NCBI RefSeq assembly: GCF_015521605.1
Contig: NZ_WANV01000015.1
Coordinates: 1 to 39,699 of the forward strand
Direction: 5' to 3'
Source of the DNA: Thermococcus sp.
Lineage (GTDB): Archaea > Methanobacteriota_B > Thermococci > Thermococcales > Thermococcaceae
DNA length: 39,699 nt
A model generated the notes under the pieces. The model did not search any database. It worked only from the letters and a program-made list of their open reading frames with translations, and was not told the origin of the DNA. Made by a program: the position numbers and the translations under genes. This document shows positions 30,717-38,254 of the stretch, in pieces (within the stretch, counting starts at the first letter, position 1; the number at the start of each line of letters is the position of its first letter).

Positions 30717-31808
30717 ATGCGGAAGCCTTCGAGAATCCTCATCGTCCTTGGTCTCATACTCCTTCTCATACCCACCTTCTACATCGCGGAAGAGTTAACC
30801 TCAAACCCGAACAGTGTCCTTAGCCAGGTAAACGGGATACTCGACCAGGTTCAGGAGATAAGGAACCTTACCTTCAAGGAAAGGCCGAAGATAGTCGTCC
30901 TGACCAAGCAGGAAGCCCTGGCGAAATGGAAGCCCGGAAAAGCCGACATCGAGAGGATGAAAATCGAAGAGCTGACCTACAAGATGACCCTCCTCCTTCC
31001 ACCAGATTATCAGTACATCAAAAAGGAGACGGAGAGGAGTGCCAACTGGATAGCCGCAACGGTTGGAGATACCATCTACGTGATCCGGGAGAACTTCATG
31101 TCAAACCCCGACGTTGCCCGGAGGACGATAGCCCACGAGAGCGTCCACGTGCTCCAGAAGCAGTGGTTCAACGCGAAGTACGGCTCGGACACATACGACG
31201 GGACAATAGCCGTTCAGTCCCTCATCGAGGGCGACGCCGACCTCGTGGCCGACATCTACTGCGAGAGGAACGGAATACCCATATACAAGATACGCTCTCT
31301 GAGCGGAAAACCCCTAACGGACCTCCATATCTTTCCCTACGTCTTTGGCGACCGGTTCGTGAGATACCTCTATGAGAAAGGCGGCTGGGAGCTTGTTAAC
31401 GAGGCCTACAGCAGGTATCCAGTCTCGGCACAGCAGGTCATGCACCCGGAGATGTACATTGAAAACATCACGCCACTCAACGTCACCCTGGACGCACCGC
31501 CGAACTCACGCGTCCTTAAGGAAGACAGGCTCGGGGAGTACTACGTTTACCTGCTCCTCAGGGACGTCGCGAAGCTGGAGAACGAGACCGCCTGGAACGT
31601 CTCAAGCGAGTGGCGCGGGGATAAGCTCCTCCTGACTCAGAACGGGACGGGCTACACACTCCAGTGGAAGGTTGTGTTTTCAACCCCCGAAGCGGCGAAG
31701 ACCTTTGGGGAAACCATCTCCCGGCTCGCGGAGGGCAACACCTACGCGAACTACACGATAAGAATCGAGAGGAATTCCGTTCTCCTGATAGCCAAAAGGA
31801 GGGACTGA
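30717..31808 (+). CDS. membrane-anchored HExxH metalloprotease-like protein
   Basis: The 363-residue protein has one N-terminal membrane helix (ILIVLGLILLLIPTFYIA, 7-24) and an extracytoplasmic domain. That domain contains a zinc motif H140-E-S-V-H144 and, about 27 residues on, LIEGDADLVADIY, which supplies a likely glutamate third ligand (E171) as in gluzincins. Several N-glycosylation sequons (for example NLT, NIT, NET and NGT) fit an outward-facing domain. The substrate is unknown. It ends one base before the thrC start codon, so the two are probably co-transcribed. Confidence 0.75.
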   Translation: MRKPSRILIVLGLILLLIPTFYIAEELTSNPNSVLSQVNGILDQVQEIRNLTFKERPKIVVLTKQEALAKWKPGKADIERMKIEELTYKMTLLLPPDYQYIKKETERSANWIAATVGDTIYVIRENFMSNPDVARRTIAHESVHVLQKQWFNAKYGSDTYDGTIAVQSLIEGDADLVADIYCERNGIPIYKIRSLSGKPLTDLHIFPYVFGDRFVRYLYEKGGWELVNEAYSRYPVSAQQVMHPEMYIENITPLNVTLDAPPNSRVLKEDRLGEYYVYLLLRDVAKLENETAWNVSSEWRGDKLLLTQNGTGYTLQWKVVFSTPEAAKTFGETISRLAEGNTYANYTIRIERNSVLLIAKRRD

Positions 31809-31809
31809 T

Positions 31810-32961
31810 GTGAAGCTCGTCTGTCCTATCTGCGGAAGAACCTACGAGGAACCTGTCCAGAGGTGTGAATGCGGCGGGCCCGTCGAGTTCGAAAGATTCA
31901 CCGGCGAACCCTACATAGGGAAGAACGTCTGGGAGCGGTTCTGGGACTTCTGGCCGGTTGAGCCAGTACTGGAACTCACCCTCGGTGAGGGCGACACACC
32001 GCTCGTTAGATCGAAAATCGGGGTGGAGTTGGGTGTAAAGCTCTACCTCAAGAACGAGACGGCCAATCCAACCTGGAGCTTCAAGGACAGGGGAACTTTT
32101 CTGGCGATGAGCTACGCCCTCAAGGCCGGCTACAGAGCGGTTGGAACGGTTTCAACCGGCAATATGGCCGCGAGCGTTTCGGCCTACGCTTCCCGGTTCG
32201 GTCTCGATGCCAAAATCCTCGTCTCGGAAAATGCCAGCGACGAGAAGCTGAAAGCCGTTTCGGTTTACGGCGGCGAGGTCATCAGGGTTCGCGGTGACTA
32301 CGGGAGGCTCTACTTCGAGAGCCTGAAGTTAGGAGAAAGGCTCGGCGTCTACTTCGTCAACTCGGACAACCCCTTCAGAATCGAGGGCTACAAGGGAATA
32401 TCCTTCGAAATTGCCGAGGAGATAACGCCGGACTACGTTCTGATTCCCACCAGCTCCGGCGGCCTCTTCAGGGGGATAGCGAAGGGCTTCATTGAGCTGA
32501 GGGAGAGCGGGCTGATTGAAGACCTCCCAACTCTGATAGCGGTGCAGGCCGAGGGCTGTTCGCCGATATGCAGAGCGTTTAAAGAGGGCAGGGAGAATAT
32601 AGAGCGCTTCGAAAGGCCCGAGACGGTAGCGAAGGCCATAGCCAACCCCTATCCACCGAGCGGGAACGCGGTTCTGAAGCTGCTCCGCGAGTTCGACTGG
32701 GCGTGCGTCACCGTGAGCGACGGGGAGATAGTCGAGGCTCAGAAGAAGCTGGCCGGTGAAGGCCTCTTCGTCCAGCCGGCGAGTGCAACCGGGATAGCGG
32801 CGCTGAAAAAGCTCGTTGAAAGCGGAACAATCTCCGAGAACGCAAAGGTCGTCTCCATCCTCACCGGCTCCGGGCTGAAGACGCTTTCCCATGCGGAGGG
32901 GGGTGGGATTAGGGAGTGCCCGCTTGAAGGACTGGAAGACTGCATTAGAAGTGGTTCATAA
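31810..32961 (+). CDS. thrC: threonine synthase
   Basis: This PLP enzyme turns O-phosphohomoserine into threonine. The 383-residue protein begins with a zinc-ribbon-like knuckle (C5-x2-C8, C19-x-C21) seen in archaeal ThrC. The PLP lysine is K92 in WSFKDRGT, the phosphate-binding loop is STGNMAAS, and the SSGGLF and LTGSGLK motifs follow. It starts with GTG one base after the protease stop. Its last 17 nt overlap the convergent small membrane protein gene. No other threonine genes are nearby, though kbl (threonine breakdown) is also in the window. Confidence 0.93.
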   Translation: MKLVCPICGRTYEEPVQRCECGGPVEFERFTGEPYIGKNVWERFWDFWPVEPVLELTLGEGDTPLVRSKIGVELGVKLYLKNETANPTWSFKDRGTFLAMSYALKAGYRAVGTVSTGNMAASVSAYASRFGLDAKILVSENASDEKLKAVSVYGGEVIRVRGDYGRLYFESLKLGERLGVYFVNSDNPFRIEGYKGISFEIAEEITPDYVLIPTSSGGLFRGIAKGFIELRESGLIEDLPTLIAVQAEGCSPICRAFKEGRENIERFERPETVAKAIANPYPPSGNAVLKLLREFDWACVTVSDGEIVEAQKKLAGEGLFVQPASATGIAALKKLVESGTISENAKVVSILTGSGLKTLSHAEGGGIRECPLEGLEDCIRSGS

Positions 32962-33217
32962 AGAAGCGCTTTGCCTGTTGCTTGTTCCCCTCATTTTTCT
33001 CGGACATCAGATCAGGGTTCTCAGCAAATAGGAGCTCATAAAGGCGTTTTAGAAGGAGCATAAACCCAGCATAAAGCCACACAAAGAACGCAGCGATGCC
33101 GTTGGTAAGGTAACCCCAGAAGAGTAGCGTTCCGACTATAACACCGAACGACAGGATAACCATGAGCCTGAGCAGGAGCGCATAACCGTAGCGCTCCATC
33201 AACAGGCCAAAATCCAT
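32945..33217 (-). CDS. small two-helix membrane protein
   Basis: This 90-residue protein has two hydrophobic segments (LMVILSFGVIVGTLLFWGYL and IAAFFVWLYAGFMLLLKRLY) and a charged C-terminal tail. No family is recognised. ATG 33217 has a strong GGTGGGTGG site, while the longer TTG frame overlaps that site. The gene has its own TATA box, immediately followed by a perfect 11-bp inverted repeat that would cover the transcription start, so it is probably tightly regulated. Its 3' end overlaps thrC. Confidence 0.7.
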   Translation of the reverse strand: MDFGLLMERYGYALLLRLMVILSFGVIVGTLLFWGYLTNGIAAFFVWLYAGFMLLLKRLYELLFAENPDLMSEKNEGNKQQAKRFFMNHF

Positions 33218-33227
33218 ACCACCCACC

Positions 33228-33253
33228 AAACATTTACAACTGTGTAAATGTTT
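33228..33253. promoter_or_regulatory. palindromic operator of the small membrane protein gene
   Basis: AAACATTTACA (33228-33238) and TGTAAATGTTT (33243-33253) form a perfect 11-bp inverted repeat with a 4-bp spacer ACTG. It begins where the transcription start is expected and runs into the TATA box, which reads TTTTATAAACA on the minus strand (33249-33259). This position suits a repressor blocking polymerase. The cognate regulator is not identifiable. Confidence 0.7.
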
Positions 33254-33313
33254 ATAAAATTTACTCCAGCCTAAAGTCTAGAAGAAAACAGCAAAGGGAT
33301 AGAACCGGACAAA

Positions 33314-33325
33314 ACGTATAAATGG
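33314..33325 (+). promoter_or_regulatory. TATA box of the LigB-like gene
   Basis: ACGTATAAATGG lies about 33 bp before ATG 33353; GGTGA at 33344-33348 is the ribosome-binding site. Confidence 0.65.
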
Positions 33326-33352
33326 GAAAGATGTAGCAACACCGGTGATACC

Positions 33353-34150
33353 ATGCTGATCGGAGCCGCGGTTATGCCCCACGGAAACCCCGTCCTGGAG
33401 CCGGAAGACGATGAGACACGGAGGCTCGCGGAAGTCCTCAGAAAGATAGGCGAGGAGTTCAAAGAAGCTGAAGCCTACGTCCTCATCAGTCCCCACAACG
33501 TCAGGATGAGCGACCACCTCGGCGTGGTCATGGCGGAGCACCTCGTTTCCTGGCTCGGCTTCGAGGGCAGGGAGCTCCCAGGCGAATGGGAGACCGAAAG
33601 GGAACTCGCGAGGAGAATCTACGAATCGGCAAAGAGCGCGGGCCTGCCAGTGGTGGACATGAACTTCGCCGCACTGAGCGGGGACTACTCCCGGTGGCCG
33701 CTGAGCTGGGGCGAGCTTATACCACTCCACTTCCTCAAAAAGAGGCCTCTCGTCCTCCTGACACCGGCCAGGAACGTGCCCAGAGAGGTGCTCGTCCGCT
33801 TCGGTGAGATCATCGGTGACGTCATAGAGGGGAGCAGGAAGAGGGTGGCATTCATAGCCAGCGCCGACCACGGGCACGGGCACGACGAGAACGGCCCCTA
33901 CGGAAAGGTGGAGGAGAGCGAGGAGTACGACAGGCTCATCATGGACATCATCTCGGAAAACAGGCTGGAAAAGCTCATGGAAATTCCCGAAGAGCTCGTG
34001 AGAAAAGCGTTGGTGGACAGCTACTGGCAGCTCCTCGTCCTCCACGGCCTCCTGAAGCGGGTGCAGATGGATGTGATGGAAACCGCCTACGCCTGTCCGA
34101 CCTACTTCGGCATGGCTGGGGCGCTGTGGGTGAGAACCAACTCGCTCTAA
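33353..34150 (+). CDS. LigB-family extradiol dioxygenase-like protein
   Basis: The 265-residue protein has the fold markers of class III extradiol dioxygenases (LigB/MEMO superfamily). H10 (MPHGNP) and H48 (ISPHNV) are the likely metal ligands, and a histidine-rich ADHGHGHD (172-178) lies near the active site. In archaea these proteins are widespread, often near AMMECR1 or radical SAM genes, and a true aromatic-ring substrate is doubtful. Neither partner is adjacent here. Its stop codon overlaps that of the convergent tldD gene by 4 nt. Confidence 0.8.
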   Translation: MLIGAAVMPHGNPVLEPEDDETRRLAEVLRKIGEEFKEAEAYVLISPHNVRMSDHLGVVMAEHLVSWLGFEGRELPGEWETERELARRIYESAKSAGLPVVDMNFAALSGDYSRWPLSWGELIPLHFLKKRPLVLLTPARNVPREVLVRFGEIIGDVIEGSRKRVAFIASADHGHGHDENGPYGKVEESEEYDRLIMDIISENRLEKLMEIPEELVRKALVDSYWQLLVLHGLLKRVQMDVMETAYACPTYFGMAGALWVRTNSL

Positions 34151-35514
34151 CCTATCAAAATCCCTCCATCAAACCTCATGTGGGGGCCACCTGAACTGAC
34201 CCACACCATCTGTGTACCCTTCCCACACGCTCCCAAGGCAGATCCAAAGTCATTCCCAACGGCGGAGATATGTTTAACGGCCTCGACAGCGATTCCAGTT
34301 ATTGAGGCGTCCTTTATAGGTTCGGCCAGCTCCCCGTTTCGTATCGTATACCCCAGTGCAACGCCAACCTGAAAAGCAGTGTTGAGCTGAGCCTGGCCAC
34401 CCCTGGGAAGAAGGAGGTAGTAACCAAACTCTATGTCCTCAATCATCTCCTCAACGCTCCAGTCCCCGGGCTCAAAATAGGTATTCCTCATTCTAATTTT
34501 TGGGGGGTTAAGGTAATTCTCGGCCCTCGAACGCCCGTTCGGCTCGATACCCAGTCTAAACGCCCACTCCCTATCAACCAAGAGTTCATTCAGGATTCCG
34601 TTCTTCAGAATTTCCACCTTTTCAACTGGAACACCCTCATCATCGTATTTGTCGTTCCCAAAGCCGTTTTCTATCACACCGTCGCTCATGCTCACGAACT
34701 CGGGAGCTATTTCCTGACCAAGCATGCCATTAAGAACCGAGTTCTGGGTCAGGTCAGCTTCCACAGGATGCCCCAATGCCTCGTGTGCAATCAGCGCCGA
34801 GAACTTCGGGGAGAGCACAATCGACCATTCACCCCGCTTAGGCCTGACTGCACGAAATTGAGGACGGAGACGCTCCAGTATTCTCCCGGCAACTTCCTCG
34901 TTTGGGTTCGTCTCAAAAATTTCCCAGCCGGTATCGACTCCACCGATATTATCCCCTGCTGAGGCAACGGTACTACCCGACCGTCCAACCGCGGTAGCCA
35001 TCTGGAAGAGGTAGTTGTAGTCCCATTCGATTTCCGTTCCCTCACTCGTTATTAGAATCTTCCTCCCGCTGCCGTCCTCGTAATGAATCCATGCAGACTT
35101 AACGGCGGGGTCTTCATAAAGCAGGGAACCCAGTCCCTCAACGTGGGCAACTTTCTCTTCAAGGCTTACCTGAGAGGGTTTGACCCTCATCCTGCTCTCT
35201 ACGAAATCCCGCACCGGTTTAATCTCAGCCAGTTCAATTTTTTCCTTCTTGGCCAGAGCGGCAGCCTTAGCAAGTCGATAGGCTTCATCAATCGCCCGCT
35301 CAATATCGTTTAATCTGCTGGTCGCAGAAAACCCCCACGCACCATCCGCCAGAACCCTGACACCAAGGCCCTCCCTCAGTCTTTCGGAGAAGGCATCCAA
35401 TCTTCCGTCCCTATAGTCGAGGGTTAAGACTCTAACGCTCTCAAACCTGAGCTCCACGTATTCCGCCCGGAGCCGCTCCGCCCATCTAATGGCCCTTTCG
35501 AGCCGATCAATCAA
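34147..35514 (-). CDS. tldD: TldD-family metalloprotease
   Basis: TldD pairs with TldE to form a zinc protease that degrades unfolded peptides and processes modified peptides. The 455-residue product has the metal site H244-EALG-H249 (HExxxH) and the C-terminal GACGKG with the conserved cysteine ligand. The HExxxH marks it as the catalytic TldD subunit. No tldE lies beside it. The frame begins with TTG (35514) behind GAGGTGGG, a rare start. It follows alaX by 9 bp and is probably in its operon. Codon use is less GC-biased than in kbl or the cDPG synthetase-like gene. Confidence 0.9.
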   Translation of the reverse strand: MIDRLERAIRWAERLRAEYVELRFESVRVLTLDYRDGRLDAFSERLREGLGVRVLADGAWGFSATSRLNDIERAIDEAYRLAKAAALAKKEKIELAEIKPVRDFVESRMRVKPSQVSLEEKVAHVEGLGSLLYEDPAVKSAWIHYEDGSGRKILITSEGTEIEWDYNYLFQMATAVGRSGSTVASAGDNIGGVDTGWEIFETNPNEEVAGRILERLRPQFRAVRPKRGEWSIVLSPKFSALIAHEALGHPVEADLTQNSVLNGMLGQEIAPEFVSMSDGVIENGFGNDKYDDEGVPVEKVEILKNGILNELLVDREWAFRLGIEPNGRSRAENYLNPPKIRMRNTYFEPGDWSVEEMIEDIEFGYYLLLPRGGQAQLNTAFQVGVALGYTIRNGELAEPIKDASITGIAVEAVKHISAVGNDFGSALGACGKGTQMVWVSSGGPHMRFDGGILIG

Positions 35515-35523
35515 GTTCCCACC

Positions 35524-35979
35524 TCACCCCACGTCAAAGCTTATCTCCACCAGCTCCTTGCTCCTCCTGAAACGGACTTTCCGGATTTTTATCTCCCCTA
35601 CCTCCCCGGTTGTCCGCGTGTGCTCTTTGTTGCACGCGTTGACGTTCCAGCCCTCTATGACGACGACCCTGAGGGTTCTCACCTCCGGCGGAATCGGAAA
35701 GAGGTCGTACATGTCCTCACCGAAGCGCTCCTCGGCCTCTTCCCGGGGCAGCTCGTAAACCTTAACCGGGGCGTCTTCCTTTACCTTCTCGTTGGCGAGG
35801 CGCTCTATCTCGGCAACCTCCTCCGGCGTTGGCTTCCTGTCAAACTTGACCGTTAGCCTTCCATGGTTCCCGTCCACGTAAACGCCCGCCGTCCACTTGG
35901 CCTTTTCACCCAGAACCCTGACAACGGCACCCTTTACAACGTGCAGGGCGGTGTGGGTTCTGACTTCTATCGGGAGCAT
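35524..35979 (-). CDS. alaX: AlaX, trans-editing alanyl-tRNA deacylase
   Basis: This stand-alone editing domain removes mischarged serine (or glycine) from tRNA-Ala. The 151-residue protein carries the zinc/active-site motifs H9-x3-H13 (RTHTALH) and C116-x3-H120 (NACNKEH), and closely resembles the short AlaX of Pyrococcus horikoshii in length and motif layout. ATG 35979 is preferred, with GGTGGCG directly upstream; a GTG three codons earlier is inside that site. It heads a probable operon with tldD. Confidence 0.93.
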   Translation of the reverse strand: MLPIEVRTHTALHVVKGAVVRVLGEKAKWTAGVYVDGNHGRLTVKFDRKPTPEEVAEIERLANEKVKEDAPVKVYELPREEAEERFGEDMYDLFPIPPEVRTLRVVVIEGWNVNACNKEHTRTTGEVGEIKIRKVRFRRSKELVEISFDVG

Positions 35980-36007
35980 CGCCACCACTCACCTACATTC
36001 GTGGGAG

Positions 36008-36019
36008 GATTATTAACCG
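36008..36019 (-). promoter_or_regulatory. probable TATA box of alaX-tldD
   Basis: The minus strand reads CGGTTAATAATC about 30-40 bp upstream of ATG 35979. The match to consensus is moderate. Confidence 0.45.
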
Positions 36020-36181
36020 TTGCGCTCCGAGCGGCAGGGGTTGCGAACATCCAGAATATGAGGTTATCAACCCTCCGGGTAAATTCAAACGGAGATTATC
36101 CAGCCGTGTTTGAAGGTTTTTCAGTTTCCTACTGTCCGTATCGAATAATTCCCGCCAGAAGTTTGCACCATTAAACAAAAA
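36020..36181. other. gap between divergent alaX and cDPGS-like gene
   Basis: About 160 bp carry no convincing gene. A 61-codon frame on the minus strand (35993-36178) has no ribosome-binding site and overlaps the alaX promoter. The sequence is of mixed composition, without strong hairpins or C/D boxes. Confidence 0.4.
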
Positions 36182-36193
36182 CCGTTATAAATG
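36182..36193 (+). promoter_or_regulatory. TATA box of the cDPG synthetase-like gene
   Basis: CCGTTATAAATG lies about 50 bp before ATG 36243. The leader contains GAGGTGGT at 36231-36238, a strong ribosome-binding site. Confidence 0.7.
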
Positions 36194-36242
36194 CCAAAAA
36201 CGATACACCAGTGCCAGGTTAAAAACTTTTGAGGTGGTCACC

Positions 36243-37589
36243 ATGGCCGAAAAGAAGAGAAAGAGGGTTCTCATTTTGGGCGCCGCCGGAAGGGACTTCC
36301 ACAACTTCAACACGTTCTTCAGGGACAATCCCGAGTACGAGGTCGTTGCGTTCACCGCGACCCAGATTCCGGACATCGAGGGCAGGCTCTACCCGCCCGA
36401 GCTTGCCGGAGAGCTCTACCCGAACGGAATCCCGATATGGAGCGAGGACGACCTTGAGAAGATAATCAAGGAGCACGACATCGACATCGTTGTCTTCGCC
36501 TACTCAGACGTCTCCCACGAGCACGTCATGCACCTCGCGAGCAGGGCCCACAGCGCTGGAGCGGACTTCTGGCTCCTTGGACCGAAGAGCACCATGCTCA
36601 AGTCCAGCAAGCCGGTCATAGCCGTTACGGCAGTCAGAACCGGCTGTGGAAAGAGCCAGACCAGCAGAAAGGTCGCCCAGCTCCTCCAGGAGATGGGCTA
36701 CAAGATCGTTGCGATAAGGCACCCGATGCCCTACGGCGACCTCAGGAAGCAGGTCGTCCAGCGCTTTGCGAGCTACGAGGACCTCGACAAGCACGAGTGC
36801 ACCATCGAGGAGCGCGAGGAGTACGAGCCCTACATCGACAGGGGCATGGTTGTCTACGCAGGCGTTGACTACGAGAAGATCCTCCGCGAGGCCGAGAAGG
36901 AGGCTGACATCATCCTCTGGGACGGCGGAAACAACGACTTCCCGTTCTACGAGCCGGACCTCTGGATAGTCGTCACCGACCCGCACAGGCCCGGCCACGA
37001 GCTCAAGTACCACCCAGGTGAGACCAACTTCCGCGCCGCCGATGTCATAATCATCAACAAGATTGATACAGCGAACCGCGACGACATCCAGAAGGTCCGC
37101 GAGAGCATCGAGAAGGTCAACCCGAACGCCATCGTCATCGACGGTGCCTCACCGCTCTACGTCGACAAGCCGGAGCTCATCAAGGGCAAGCGCGTTCTGG
37201 TCGTCGAGGACGGCCCAACCCTCACCCACGGCGGCATGAAGTACGGAGCCGGCTACATCGCCGCCAAGAAGTACGGAGCTAAGGAGATAGTCGATCCAAA
37301 GCCCTACGCGGTCGGCTCGATCATCGAGACCTACAAGAAGTACAGCCACCTCGACGTCATCCTGCCGGCCATGGGATACGGCGCCAAGCAGATCAAGGAG
37401 CTCGAGGAGACCATCAACAGGGCCGACGCTGACGTAGTCATCATGGGCACCCCCATAGACCTCCGCCGCGTCATGAAGCTCAACAAGCCGGCCGTCAGGG
37501 TCAGGTACGAGCTCGAGGAGATCGGCGAGCCGAAGCTCAAGGACATTCTCAGGGAGTTCGTCGAGAAGTGCGAGAAGCTCAAGAAGTGA
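36243..37589 (+). CDS. cyclic 2,3-diphosphoglycerate synthetase-like P-loop protein
   Basis: The 448-residue protein resembles archaeal cyclic 2,3-diphosphoglycerate synthetase, which cyclises 2,3-DPG using ATP. It has an N-terminal Rossmann-like segment (VLILGAAGRDFHNF, 9-22), a P-loop VRTGCGKSQ (131-139), a Walker B-like IILWDGGNNDFPF and an NKID motif that recalls GTPases. Thermococcales are not noted for cDPG accumulation, so the substrate may differ. Codon use is extremely biased (AAG, GAG, CTC, ATC), a mark of very high expression. It is monocistronic with a strong promoter. Confidence 0.78.
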   Translation: MAEKKRKRVLILGAAGRDFHNFNTFFRDNPEYEVVAFTATQIPDIEGRLYPPELAGELYPNGIPIWSEDDLEKIIKEHDIDIVVFAYSDVSHEHVMHLASRAHSAGADFWLLGPKSTMLKSSKPVIAVTAVRTGCGKSQTSRKVAQLLQEMGYKIVAIRHPMPYGDLRKQVVQRFASYEDLDKHECTIEEREEYEPYIDRGMVVYAGVDYEKILREAEKEADIILWDGGNNDFPFYEPDLWIVVTDPHRPGHELKYHPGETNFRAADVIIINKIDTANRDDIQKVRESIEKVNPNAIVIDGASPLYVDKPELIKGKRVLVVEDGPTLTHGGMKYGAGYIAAKKYGAKEIVDPKPYAVGSIIETYKKYSHLDVILPAMGYGAKQIKELEETINRADADVVIMGTPIDLRRVMKLNKPAVRVRYELEEIGEPKLKDILREFVEKCEKLKK

Positions 37590-37604
37590 GCTTCTTTCTT
37601 TTCT
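37590..37604 (+). terminator. T-rich terminator after the cDPG synthetase-like gene
   Basis: GCTTCTTTCTTTTCT directly follows the stop codon, a pyrimidine-rich run with T clusters typical of archaeal termination. Confidence 0.45.
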
Positions 37605-37856
37605 GCTCCCTTTCGAAACCCTTTTATTGAAAAGGGACTAACCTTTTCTGCCCGGGGAGTGCCGCCGAAGGCGGAGCCGATGAACTTGGGCGGGTTATTA
37701 CCCCCTTTCACCGCTTCTGATGCGCTAAAGATGACACTCGATCCACCATCACCCAGACAATTGGGCGAAAAGTTCTCAAAATGAAACTCCCAAGAGGCCA
37801 GAATGAGAAACCGCCACCAAAGGCGTCAAAATGGGTATAAAGGATACCAAAGGTGT
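37605..37856. other. hairpin-rich intergenic region, no gene seen
   Basis: This stretch holds an 18-bp interrupted palindrome, CCCTTTT-ATTG-AAAAGGG (37618-37635). Next come a perfect hairpin CCGCC-GAA-GGCGG (37663-37675) and a GGG-TTATTA-CCC stem (about 37694-37705). After about 37720 the sequence turns AT-rich, with the word TCAAAATG recurring near 37776 and 37826. The TTTTATTG within the palindrome could be a TATA box for an RNA starting near 37650. Neither strand offers a convincing protein. Confidence 0.4.
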
Positions 37857-37976
37857 CTAGTCCTTCTTATCAACTTTTTCGAAGGGGTTGTATATCCTGA
37901 GCTCCTCTACCTTTGAAGTTCTCTAGAGTTTGCAGTAAATGAGAACGTTGGTGTCTATCAGAAACCCCTCTCCCAT
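37857..37976 (-). pseudogene. vapC remnant (PIN toxin, internally deleted)
   Basis: The minus strand starts at ATG 37976 with MGEGFLIDTNVLIYCKL and hits TAG (37923-37925) after 17 codons; IDTNVLIY is the first catalytic block of PIN toxins. About 20 bp further, in another frame, a toxin-like C-terminus (VEELRIYNPFEKVDKKD, stop at 37857) appears. Only about 120 bp remain of a gene that should be close to 400 bp, so the middle with the other catalytic acids is lost. The start overlaps the end of vapB as in intact pairs. Confidence 0.75.
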
Positions 37977-38146
37977 TCTTCCCTCAGCTCCCTGAGGTTT
38001 TTCTCAAGGTCTTTCTTACCCCTGTAAATGCCCCGGTACTTTGACGGCTCGAAGAACTCGGCCTTTATCCTCTCCCAAAGCTCCGGGGGTATGATGACGC
38101 CCTTAATCCTCCCATGCTCGTCGTAGATGTACTCCACACCCTCCAT
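37958..38146 (-). CDS. vapB: orphan VapB-like antitoxin
   Basis: The 62-residue product begins MEGVEYIYDEHGRIKGVIIPPELW and ends with a basic-acidic helical tail (NLRELREEWERGF). This pattern is seen in small antitoxins that accompany PIN toxins in Thermococcales. ATG 38146 is chosen, with AGGTG upstream and a TATA box 30 bp further; the frame extends 10 codons higher without a site. Its partner toxin is destroyed, so it is an orphan, perhaps retained to counter related toxins elsewhere. That last point is inference. Confidence 0.7.
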   Translation of the reverse strand: MEGVEYIYDEHGRIKGVIIPPELWERIKAEFFEPSKYRGIYRGKKDLEKNLRELREEWERGF

Positions 38147-38175
38147 ACTCACACCTGAAGTGGTTTCGCACTCCA

Positions 38176-38186
38176 CGTATTTAACG
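38176..38186 (-). promoter_or_regulatory. TATA box of the orphan vapB
   Basis: The minus strand reads CGTTAAATACG, about 35 bp before ATG 38146. Confidence 0.5.
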
Positions 38187-38198
38187 CCTTCGCCTCCA

Positions 38199-38222
38199 GA
38201 TATTATACCCTCCGTGAGGAGG
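38199..38222 (+). promoter_or_regulatory. TATA box plus short palindrome upstream of the AT-rich membrane gene
   Basis: GATATTATACC (38199-38209) is a plausible TATA box for the gene at 38255. It runs into the perfect palindrome CCCTCC-GTGA-GGAGGG (38207-38222), which could act as an operator or form a hairpin. GGAGG words recur up to the start codon as ribosome-binding site. Confidence 0.45.
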
Positions 38223-38254
38223 GAAATACATAAATACCCGGAGGGAGGAGGGAA

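Noticed and set aside
35993-36178. 61-codon minus-strand frame between alaX and the cDPGS-like gene
   Set aside because: It has no promoter or ribosome-binding site and overlaps the alaX promoter; no domain is recognised.
37331-37711. 126-codon minus-strand frame
   Set aside because: It is antisense to the end of the codon-biased cDPGS-like gene and is explained by that gene's composition.
37655-37730. Fluoride-riboswitch-like pattern (GATGA ... CTGATG)
   Set aside because: Spacing is similar, but the pseudoknot-forming CCGCC/GGC helices do not match and no fluoride exporter gene lies downstream in the same direction.
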